DNA of 64,000 nucleotides from Idiomarina sp. (GTDB taxonomy: Bacteria > Pseudomonadota > Gammaproteobacteria > Enterobacterales > Alteromonadaceae), in contig JAIUMU010000001.1 of the NCBI GenBank assembly GCA_022565355.1, forward strand, positions 124,001 to 188,000, read 5' to 3'. A program made the position numbers and the translations under genes. The notes below the pieces were generated by a model. It saw only the letters and a list, made by a program, of their open reading frames with translations, was not told the DNA's origin and made no database searches. How positions within the stretch are numbered: position 1 is the first letter of the stretch; every line of letters begins with the position of its first letter. Shown piece after piece: positions 18,382-25,366 of the stretch.

Positions 18382-18987
18382 ATGAATACTGGAAACAATC
18401 TAGAAAACACAGCAGCGCAGCGGGCAGCGAAAGCAGCTGCAGCTATTGCAGAGTTACATGAGCGTTATCAACGTGCCTATCAGGCGGCTCAGCAGCAACC
18501 GAGTACCGAATATATGTCGGGCTGGGAAGCGCCTTGTTATGTAGGTAAGCCTAGTGGTGGTGAAATTGCGTGGCGCCCGGTTGCACAAAATCCGGCACTG
18601 GATTTTTCCGGGGTAGAGCATGCCTTGGAAATGCCGCTGGATACTGAAACCAAGATTTTATTCTCGGCGATGTATGCCGGTGATTTAATTTTAGAGTTTG
18701 CTAGCAATGAACTCGTTTTATTGCAGGTGATGTGTGCTGAAGATGGTGAACGTTTGCAAAAGAACTTGATTGGCCATGTGATGATGAAGCAACGTTTAGA
18801 GCAACCTATCACGCTTTTTATTGGCCTAACGGATGAAGATGATTTATTGATCTCAGTAGATAACGATACGGGTGAAGTAGGTCTTGAGTATGTTGGGAAA
18901 CCGCAGCATGAAGTATTGGCCGCGAATGTAAGTGAGTTTTTAGAACAATTATCCCCACGTATTGATGGTGCCGAATTTACCGCATAA
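18382..18987 (+). CDS. syd: SecY-interacting protein Syd
   Basis: 201 residues. The C-terminal two thirds match Syd: YAGDLILEF, EDGERLQKNLIGHVMMKQRL, PITLFIGL and AANVSEFLEQLSP. E. coli Syd (181) binds SecY at the cytoplasmic face of the inner membrane. The N-terminal 25 residues here are Ala/Gln-rich and extend beyond E. coli Syd; the ATG at 18382 is the best start visible. Divergent from queF. Confidence 0.9.
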   Translation: MNTGNNLENTAAQRAAKAAAAIAELHERYQRAYQAAQQQPSTEYMSGWEAPCYVGKPSGGEIAWRPVAQNPALDFSGVEHALEMPLDTETKILFSAMYAGDLILEFASNELVLLQVMCAEDGERLQKNLIGHVMMKQRLEQPITLFIGLTDEDDLLISVDNDTGEVGLEYVGKPQHEVLAANVSEFLEQLSPRIDGAEFTA

Positions 18988-19021
18988 TATCGGCATAAAC
19001 CTGAACGAAAGTGAGAAACCA

Positions 19022-19678
19022 ATGAGTACAGATATAAGTTTAAAAGGCGAATTAATGTATTTGGGCCAAGGGCATTTGGCTACTGCCGCTTCGTTGTTGT
19101 TTCAAGCCTACCAAAACGATCCGTTATTCCAATCTATCTTTCAAGTAGAAAAAGAGGGCTATGCCCAGCGCTTACGAGCAGCCATTCGTGAAGAACTGGC
19201 CGTGTTTCATGAACATCAGCAGCCGATGTTCGGGCTATTTCATGATGATACCTTGGAAGGTGTGGTGTGCATGACCCGACCGGGCAGTAATTTTGGCCCG
19301 GAGCGATTTTGGCATTGGCGGCTGCGCATGCTGCTTACTGCTGGTTATGTGAGCACTAAGCAAATGCTTGAGAAAGAGCGCATTATTGCAGAAGCCATGC
19401 CAGTGCAAAATTATCATATGCTCACCTTTATAGCAGTGCATCCAAATTATCAGCAACAAGGGCTTGGTGATTTACTAGTGCATGCCGCTCGCAATGAGTT
19501 GGAGAATCATGAGGAATCTGCTGGTATCGCGCTGTTAGCAACGCGCAGCGAATACGGCAAGTTTTTTGCTAGCCGCGGCTTTCATGAATTGCGCTCACTA
19601 CAGGTTGGTGAAATTAAGGGGCAACTGATGTTTTTGGCGCGGGAAGATAAAGAAGTGGTGGAGAATTCCGCAGAGTAA
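19022..19678 (+). CDS. GNAT-family N-acetyltransferase
   Basis: 218 residues from the ATG at 19022 (MSTDISLKGELMYL). The frame is open further upstream but would overlap syd. The acetyl-CoA site is visible as TFIAVHPNYQQQGLGDLLVHAA (near 135-157, Q/RxxGxG/A variant QQQGLG), followed by ALLATRSEYGKFFASRGF. The substrate is unknown. It lies 34 nt after syd. Confidence 0.82.
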   Translation: MSTDISLKGELMYLGQGHLATAASLLFQAYQNDPLFQSIFQVEKEGYAQRLRAAIREELAVFHEHQQPMFGLFHDDTLEGVVCMTRPGSNFGPERFWHWRLRMLLTAGYVSTKQMLEKERIIAEAMPVQNYHMLTFIAVHPNYQQQGLGDLLVHAARNELENHEESAGIALLATRSEYGKFFASRGFHELRSLQVGEIKGQLMFLAREDKEVVENSAE

Positions 19679-19707
19679 TTGACATTTATCGCCATTTCAG
19701 GTGAAAT
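19679..19707 (+). promoter_or_regulatory. candidate sigma-70 promoter for the lysC leader
   Basis: TTGACA at 19679-19684, a 17-nt spacer, then TGAAAT at 19702-19707 (4 of 6 matches to TATAAT). A start near 19714 would give a transcript containing the whole lysine riboswitch. The -35 overlaps the stop of the upstream gene. Confidence 0.4.
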
Positions 19708-19751
19708 CCACGCCCTTGTTTTTGTGCGGCAGCATGCGCTTTACAAAAACA

Positions 19752-19919
19752 CCAGAAGAGGTGCGTTTGCTAGGTAGGCTTAAGTTGGGTGCCAAACCCC
19801 GATAACTTAAGTTCAGGGAGCATAACGCCGAGGTAGCTACAGATTGGCAATGTCGCTATCGGTGCCACGGGTTGAATCTCTGTCACTGTCACCGTTTTTC
19901 ACAGGTGGAGAGCTTCTGG
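19752..19919 (+). ncRNA. lysine riboswitch (L box) upstream of lysC
   Basis: The P1 helix is CCAGAAG (19752-19758) with CTTCTGG (19913-19919). Inside are the conserved blocks AGAGGTGCG after P1, the GGGTGCC/CCCGATAACTT region, GAGCATAACGCCGAGGTAGCT, the GGTTGAATCTCTG stem and CAGGTGGAGAGC before the closing strand, in the order known for L-box aptamers such as E. coli lysC. It lies in the leader of an aspartate kinase gene. Lysine binding should lower lysC expression. Confidence 0.92.
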
Positions 19920-19983
19920 AGCGTAGCTTTTTAAGGCTAAGCACTAGTTTGCTGGCGAAAAAAGCTTTTAGCGTTCCTGAACT

Positions 19984-20007
19984 CTTCGAACACGATATGG
20001 TTCGGAG
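19984..20007 (+). promoter_or_regulatory. hairpin covering the lysC Shine-Dalgarno
   Basis: CTTCGAAC (19984-19991) pairs with GTTCGGAG (20000-20007), 8 bp with one U·G, burying the only GGAG before the lysC ATG at 20010. No strong T-tract terminator lies between the aptamer and lysC, so translational control by Shine-Dalgarno sequestration is the simplest expression platform; this is inference. Confidence 0.5.
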
Positions 20008-20009
20008 CT

Positions 20010-21380
20010 ATGCAAAAGAATTTAGAATCTTCAGTTATTGTCGCCAAGTTTGGTGGCACTTCAGTCGCCGATTACTCGGCGCTTCAGCGTTGTGCTGATA
20101 TTATTCAAAATAATCCCGCTATTCGATTAGTAGTAGTGAGTGCTGCTGCTGGCGTAACCAATCGTTTGGTGGCGCTCTCGAAAGGTGTTGAAAACGAGAA
20201 AGAACGGCTACAGCTGCTGAGTGAAGTAATGGATATTCAGCATCAAATTAGCCAGCACTTATCACCAACGCCCGAATTAAACTCTCAGCTTCGTGATTAT
20301 TTGGTGCGCATGGCGTTGCTGAGTAATCAACTAGCAGAGCAGGGAGTTGAAGCTGCGAAACAAGATGAATTGCTCGCCTTTGGGGAACGCTGTTCGTCTA
20401 TGTTTCTGGCGGAATTACTGCGCCAGCGCGGCCATACTGCGCGTGATTTCAACGCTTGCTTAGCCATTCGTACCGATAGCCACTTTGGCGCGGCAGAAGC
20501 TCGGCCGGTGCGGATTAGCATGTTGGTTCGTGAGCACTTAACGCCGCTACTCGAAAACTATTGTGTGGTAACCCAAGGGTTTATTGGTGCAGATGCCGCG
20601 GATCGCGTTACTACTCTGGGGAGAGGTGGCTCCGATTTAAGCGCAGCGCTATTTGCCGAGGCGTTGCGGGCGCATACCTTACAAATTTGGACCGATGTAG
20701 ATGGCATTTATACGTGCGATCCACGTCAGGTACCCACGGCGCGGCCAATTCCAGAAATTACCTTTGCGGAAGCAGCGGAAATGGCTACTTTCGGCGCGAA
20801 AATCCTCCACCCAGCTACCTTATTGCCAGCGCAACGCGCTAAAGTTCCGGTGTTTATCGGTTGTACGCGTGAGCCCGAAAAAGCGGGCACCTGGGTGCGT
20901 AACACTACGCAAAAACGGCCGATGTGTAGGGCATTAAGTGTGCGAAAAGGGCAAGTGTTGCTTACTGCCCGCAGTTTAAACATGTTGCATGCGCGCGGTT
21001 TTTTGGCTGAACTATTTGCGATTCTAGCGCGCCACCGTATTTCGGTGGATTTAATTACCACATCAGAAGTTTCGGTAGCTTTAACCCTTGATACCACAGG
21101 CTCACAATCTACTGGGAAAGCGCTGGTAAGCGAGGCGTTATTGGCTGAGTTAGCGCCACTTTGTGATGTAAAAGTGGAAGATGGCTTGGCGCTTATCGCA
21201 TTGATAGGGCATCAGCTTTCGGAAACACCAGAAGTTGCCGGCCGGGTATTTCAGGTGATAGCACCAAGAAATATCCGCATGATTAGCCAAGGTGCAAGCC
21301 CAAACAATTTGTGCGTGCTGGTGCAAGAAACCGATGCTGCGGAAATACTACAGGCATTGCACAGCAACTTTTTGGATTAA
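20010..21380 (+). CDS. lysC: lysine-sensitive aspartate kinase III
   Basis: Phosphorylates aspartate, first step towards lysine, threonine and methionine. 456 residues (E. coli LysC 449). VAKFGGTSVADYSALQRC is the aspartokinase signature, GRGGSDLSAALFAEAL binds ATP, and IWTDVDGIYTCDPRQVP lies near 230. Two ACT domains at the C-terminus (about 310-456) provide lysine feedback. The lysine riboswitch in the leader supports a biosynthetic lysine-controlled isozyme. The spacing from GGAG to the ATG is unusually short (2 nt), but no better in-frame start is seen. Confidence 0.96.
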   Translation: MQKNLESSVIVAKFGGTSVADYSALQRCADIIQNNPAIRLVVVSAAAGVTNRLVALSKGVENEKERLQLLSEVMDIQHQISQHLSPTPELNSQLRDYLVRMALLSNQLAEQGVEAAKQDELLAFGERCSSMFLAELLRQRGHTARDFNACLAIRTDSHFGAAEARPVRISMLVREHLTPLLENYCVVTQGFIGADAADRVTTLGRGGSDLSAALFAEALRAHTLQIWTDVDGIYTCDPRQVPTARPIPEITFAEAAEMATFGAKILHPATLLPAQRAKVPVFIGCTREPEKAGTWVRNTTQKRPMCRALSVRKGQVLLTARSLNMLHARGFLAELFAILARHRISVDLITTSEVSVALTLDTTGSQSTGKALVSEALLAELAPLCDVKVEDGLALIALIGHQLSETPEVAGRVFQVIAPRNIRMISQGASPNNLCVLVQETDAAEILQALHSNFLD

Positions 21381-21397
21381 GGTAGCGCGCCTAAACG

Positions 21398-22138
21398 TTA
21401 ACCATCAATAGAGCTAGGGCCTTCTATAGGGAAGGGGGTACTCAACGCTTCGCTGTGTTCAGCGGGTATATCGTTGTGATCACTAGGGAATACGGCGGCA
21501 ATGATATCGTCGTCTTCCTCCTGGCTCTCGCTGGCATCAGTTTGGTTGCGTTGGCCGTAGGTTACGTTCCAGGCAATTGCCGGTGCCGGAATATTATGCA
21601 AGTTGCCGCGGCTGGCAAGGCTAGGTGCTGATTTCTCTTGCTGGGTCTGGTTAGTTGCTTCGCCGCTTCCCGCAGTTGCCTCAGGCGTGCTTGCACTGGG
21701 CTCAGGGCTGTTTGTACTGGGCTCAGGGCTGTTTGCACTGCGCTCAGGACTGTTTGCACTGCGCTCAGGGCTGTGCGCATCGGCCGCAACCACAGTGCCA
21801 TCAACAGTGTTGCTGGCGGCACGGGCATCGGGTGCTGAACGGTGCGGCGGCATTTGTACATCGCGTAAATTTAAATTTAATAGCGTTAATTCACCCTCGT
21901 AACGGGATTTCGTATCGCTACTGAACCCAAATTGAAATTGTGCTTCCCAACCAGTGCGGGGGGTAAGCCGCAAGCGGCCACCTGAACGGGCAACATCCAA
22001 AAACTGCACTTTGTATTGCTTGCATACTGTTTCTGCGTGTTTACGCGCACTCTCTTCTTGTAACCGCCATTGCCAAAACAGGTACACGCCGAGAATCAGC
22101 AGTAATAGATATAACGCATCCATTAAACCGTCGGTCAT
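21398..22138 (-). CDS. DUF3301 protein with an inserted heptapeptide repeat tail
   Basis: 246 residues. An N-terminal membrane helix (about 6-24, MDALYLLLLILGVYLFW) and the following EESARKHAETVCKQYKVQFLDVA region plus RLRLTPRTGWEAQFQF are the DUF3301 core, which is normally only about 100 residues. From about residue 120 the protein changes to low-complexity sequence with heptads of the type NSPERSA, then an acidic tail ending at the terminus. The ATG overlaps the DUF3549 stop (TAATG). DUF3301 and DUF3549 are commonly adjacent to yqcC and truC. Function unknown. Confidence 0.82.
   Translation of the reverse strand: MTDGLMDALYLLLLILGVYLFWQWRLQEESARKHAETVCKQYKVQFLDVARSGGRLRLTPRTGWEAQFQFGFSSDTKSRYEGELTLLNLNLRDVQMPPHRSAPDARAASNTVDGTVVAADAHSPERSANSPERSANSPEPSTNSPEPSASTPEATAGSGEATNQTQQEKSAPSLASRGNLHNIPAPAIAWNVTYGQRNQTDASESQEEDDDIIAAVFPSDHNDIPAEHSEALSTPFPIEGPSSIDG
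21671..21775 (-). repeat. 21-bp minisatellite inside the DUF3301 gene (heptapeptide NSPERSA)
   Basis: Five tandem 21-bp units on the minus strand: 21775-21755, 21754-21734, 21733-21713, 21712-21692, and a diverged fifth at 21691-21671. Peptides are HSPERSA, NSPERSA, NSPEPST, NSPEPSA, STPEATA. The DNA unit consensus is AACAGCCCTGAGCGCAGTGC plus A. A closely related array lies in ynjB at 30730-30855. Confidence 0.9.
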
Positions 22139-23250
22139 TAACTACTCCTCGTTTGGGCTACCAAAGCCGCGATACCGCGTTGCAGTGCTGGCGAGAGTTG
22201 CTCCTTACGGAATAACTGCAACATAAGCCCGCGAAGTTCGGGCAGCATTACCAGATCGCGGAAAATTTGTATAAATACATGTTCGTTGATTGTAGCAAGT
22301 AAGCCAAGGTAGTGTTCTAAATTATCGTTGGCGGTAAGTGCAATCCAGTTTCGTGCTCCAATGGTAAGCAGCAGATCTTGGATATCATTTACTACCGCAG
22401 TTTCGGAAGTGTTGCCGCTAGTATTAAGATCCTGTGCACAGGCGTTAAGCAGCTGCTGTATGGCGTTTTGCAGGTTCGTATGCTGGCTTGCGTTAGCTAA
22501 ACAACGTAACACCATGATTTGCTGTTCTCGAGGTACTGTTGGCAACGTGCCAATTAAGTTCTGTGCAAGTGTAGCTGGCAATTTAGCGTGTTCCAGAGCT
22601 TCCATTAGTGTTTGCTGCAAGGGTTTAGGCCACTGCAGAAGCTGCGTGTGAATGTGCTGTTGAATGCTTGGTTCCTGCAAATTACGCACCACAACATCAT
22701 GAATGCCTTGCACGCCCAAATCTTGCCAGGTACTGGTGGCTGCTTCGCCACGTAAAAACGCGAGGGCATCGGAGTAATGAACCGAGGCTGGAAATTGTAA
22801 ATCATGGCTTACCTGCGCATGAAACGCTGCCCTTCGTGGTTCATCCGGGGTGAAAATATACGGGTTTTGCTGTTGTCGTTTTTCTTGTTCGGCAGTTGGC
22901 GCAGCAGTTGGGTTCTCACCCAAGGCCTCAACAATAATGCTTAGGAAATGCTGCCGCGCTGCATGCTGAAATAATCCGCGTTCATCGAGCGGTAGTTTCA
23001 CAAACCAAATATAGGGATCATGAATTTGGTTTGATTCTGCTCGTTCTTTTTGGCGCAATACAATACCCAGCCATGCATGTTGCTGGCGCGGGTATGGAAA
23101 TGGCCGCTCGCCATTTTCAATGGCGCGAAACTCTTCTGCGGTGAAGGGTTTCACGATACGGCTCAGATCATAAATGCGGTATTCAGTGCTAGCTTCGTGA
23201 TTTGCGCCGGCAACGGCAAGAAAATCAGTTAAGGTATCGATTGATTGCAT
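22138..23250 (-). CDS. DUF3549 family protein
   Basis: 370 residues, soluble, mostly helical in appearance (HEAT-like leucine-rich pattern in the C-terminal half). The opening IDTLTDFLAVAGANHEASTEYRIYDLSRIVKPF and RPFPYPRQQHAWLGIVL match DUF3549, a gammaproteobacterial family of unknown function usually next to DUF3301 and yqcC. Divergent from yqcC. Its stop overlaps the DUF3301 start. Confidence 0.82.
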   Translation of the reverse strand: MQSIDTLTDFLAVAGANHEASTEYRIYDLSRIVKPFTAEEFRAIENGERPFPYPRQQHAWLGIVLRQKERAESNQIHDPYIWFVKLPLDERGLFQHAARQHFLSIIVEALGENPTAAPTAEQEKRQQQNPYIFTPDEPRRAAFHAQVSHDLQFPASVHYSDALAFLRGEAATSTWQDLGVQGIHDVVVRNLQEPSIQQHIHTQLLQWPKPLQQTLMEALEHAKLPATLAQNLIGTLPTVPREQQIMVLRCLANASQHTNLQNAIQQLLNACAQDLNTSGNTSETAVVNDIQDLLLTIGARNWIALTANDNLEHYLGLLATINEHVFIQIFRDLVMLPELRGLMLQLFRKEQLSPALQRGIAALVAQTRSS

Positions 23251-23350
23251 GCTTTTCCGGTATAATTAGAGATTCAACTTACGAATAAATGTATGCTTTT
23301 GAGTATCGATTCAGATAGCTCTAGCACAGCGTTAATATTAGGCTTTTATT

Positions 23351-23722
23351 ATGGCGAACTCATCTTCAAACAAGCCCATGGCTGCACAATCTATTGCTCA
23401 GCAAACCTTAACTTTACTCGCCCAGCTAGAAGCTGATTTGCAAGCTGCTGAGTTGTGGGATAAGCAAATGCCCAAACCCGCCCAGCTTATGAGTTCACAG
23501 CCCTTTGCTACAGATACGTTAGATTTCCATCAATGGGTGCAGTTTATCATGATCCCAAGTTTACGACAGTGCGTGCAGCAACGAAAGCCATTACCAACCA
23601 AGATTGCGGTGAGCCCAATGGCACTTGAAGTATGGAAGGGCCAATTGAAAGCGCATCGGGAAATTATTCTTACCTTAAAAGCCATCGATGAATTATTGGA
23701 TGGCCACCATGAGCGACACTAA
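23351..23722 (+). CDS. yqcC: YqcC family protein (DUF446)
   Basis: 123 residues. The segment FATDTLDFHQWVQFIMIPSL followed by LPTKIAVSPMALEVW is the hallmark of YqcC, a small helical protein of unknown function. It overlaps the start of truC by 14 nt, the same yqcC-truC pairing as in E. coli. The extra N-terminal residues (SSSNKPMAAQS) are not conserved. Confidence 0.9.
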   Translation: MANSSSNKPMAAQSIAQQTLTLLAQLEADLQAAELWDKQMPKPAQLMSSQPFATDTLDFHQWVQFIMIPSLRQCVQQRKPLPTKIAVSPMALEVWKGQLKAHREIILTLKAIDELLDGHHERH

Positions 23723-24494
23723 GCCGTTGCCAGCTGCCAAACCTGAGGTATTACCTTTGGCACAGCAGAATGAAAGGCCATTTTTACCCATTGTGTATCA
23801 AGATGAACATATCGCTGTAATTGATAAACCGGCAGGTTTGCTCGTGCATAGAACGATGCTTGCGCGCCGCGAGAAATGGTTCGCGATGCAACTTCTGCGT
23901 GATCAAATTGGCCAGCACGTTTTTCCAGTACATCGCTTAGATCGGCCTACCTCTGGCTTAATGGTGTTTGCGTTAAGTGCTGAAGTGGCCACCGCCATGG
24001 GGCAATTGTTCGCCGAGCAACGGGTGAACAAAGTGTATCATGCAGTGGTACGGGGGTATTTGCTGGGAGAGGGGCGCATTGATTACCCGTTAAAAGAAGA
24101 ACTTGATGCAATTGCCGATAAAATGGCAGATGCCAATAAAGCAGCCCAAAGTGCCATTACCGATTACAGCTGTGTACAGCAAGTGGAGTTACCCTATGCA
24201 GTGAGTAAACGCCACGCAACCAGCCGTTACTCATTGGTGAGGCTAGCGCCGCAAACTGGCCGCAAACATCAGTTGCGCAGGCATATGGCGCACTTACGCC
24301 ACCCTATTGTGGGCGATACCAATCACGGCGATGGCCGCCACAATAACTTCTTCCGCCAACACTTTAATATTCACCGGTTGCTATTAGCCGCAACCGAGCT
24401 AAGTTTCCCACATCCCGTTACGCAGCAACTAGTGCACTGCAGAATTCCATTGCCAGAGGAATTCTCTGCCGCTTTTCAGCGCAATAATGGTTAA
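23709..24494 (+). CDS. truC: tRNA pseudouridine(65) synthase
   Basis: Isomerises U65 in tRNA. 261 residues from the ATG at 23709; in-frame ATGs at 23688 and 23700 lie inside yqcC. The RluA-family catalytic motif is VHRLDRPTSGLMVFAL with the catalytic Asp in HRLDR, and LVRLAPQTGRKHQLRRHMAHLRHPIVGD is the second conserved block. A 20-residue N-terminal extension precedes the core relative to E. coli TruC. Confidence 0.94.
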   Translation: MSDTKPLPAAKPEVLPLAQQNERPFLPIVYQDEHIAVIDKPAGLLVHRTMLARREKWFAMQLLRDQIGQHVFPVHRLDRPTSGLMVFALSAEVATAMGQLFAEQRVNKVYHAVVRGYLLGEGRIDYPLKEELDAIADKMADANKAAQSAITDYSCVQQVELPYAVSKRHATSRYSLVRLAPQTGRKHQLRRHMAHLRHPIVGDTNHGDGRHNNFFRQHFNIHRLLLAATELSFPHPVTQQLVHCRIPLPEEFSAAFQRNNG

Positions 24495-25117
24495 CGTTGC
24501 GGTTTTTCGGCGTGCAAACTTATTTCTAGTATCTGACCATGGGCTGAACTTTGGGTGTTATCGCAATCTGTCATAATCGCAAGCGCTGTGAGTTCATTTA
24601 GATTACGGCCATGAAACTCGATAAAATCCTCTTGTAAGTTGCGCACTTCTACCTGCCAAGTGTGTGGCTCCGCAACTCCTGATTGTAGCGCAATCATCTG
24701 TGCTTGTTGCGCAAATGGGTTTGCCCAATCATCGAGAATATCAGCACTGCGTGCCCACACGTAGTTCAGCGCTCGGGTGCGCCAACGCAGCACTTTATGT
24801 TCATCTATTGCATAGATGCGTAGCGCGAAATCGTCACCTGAACGGCTTTGCTCATCTGCACCTGACGGTGTTTGCAGCACTCGCCACTGCCAACGAATCC
24901 AGGGCGTTTCTTGTAAGTTAATCCCTTCTCTGAAAAATAATCCAGATGCTTCACCCGCATTACATTGCGCATCAAGTAATCGCTTTTCGCCTTCTACGAG
25001 TACTGTATAGCTGCTTGGCTTGGTGAATACATGTTCCGGCCAGCGGAGAATATCTTGGGCGCTAAACACAATACTTGCGCTCAGTGATGCGAGTTGTATG
25101 GCCGTAAGGGTAAACAT
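24491..25117 (-). CDS. DUF3047 family periplasmic protein
   Basis: 208 residues from the ATG at 25117 behind AAGGA; the open frame reaches 25183 but lacks a ribosome site there. The N-terminus (MFTLTAIQLASLSASIVFSA) is a signal peptide. The mature domain contains WIRWQWRVLQTPSGADEQSRSGDDFALRIYA and LNYVWAR, typical of DUF3047, a beta-rich family of unknown function. It converges on truC with overlapping stop codons and is divergent from the TonB receptor gene. Confidence 0.8.
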   Translation of the reverse strand: MFTLTAIQLASLSASIVFSAQDILRWPEHVFTKPSSYTVLVEGEKRLLDAQCNAGEASGLFFREGINLQETPWIRWQWRVLQTPSGADEQSRSGDDFALRIYAIDEHKVLRWRTRALNYVWARSADILDDWANPFAQQAQMIALQSGVAEPHTWQVEVRNLQEDFIEFHGRNLNELTALAIMTDCDNTQSSAHGQILEISLHAEKPQR

Positions 25118-25366
25118 AAATGTATTCCTTAGTTGTGCTTCCTCAGTTGTAGTTACTCTGATAGCAGTAGGCTTTGCAAGCAATAGGTAAACAATAAAAA
25201 TATTTGCATGGTTGATAAAAAAGGTGTTTCGGTAGATACCTCAATAGGTTATCGCGCTACACTATAATCACATTAAACGTACATCGAACCTCTACACGCC
25301 GCTATAGGCTTGGCATTGCGATGCCGCCTTAGGCGAAGATGAGTTTGCATCTAGATAGGAATAATT

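Noticed and set aside
18537-19022. Minus-strand ORF of 161 codons opposite syd
   Set aside because: Shadow frame; syd matches its family and neighbour order.
21603-21924. Several ORFs on the plus strand opposite the DUF3301 gene with periodic CTALRAV-like peptides
   Set aside because: Antisense translations of the 21-bp minisatellite; periodicity comes from the repeat, and the minus-strand gene has the DUF3301 domain.
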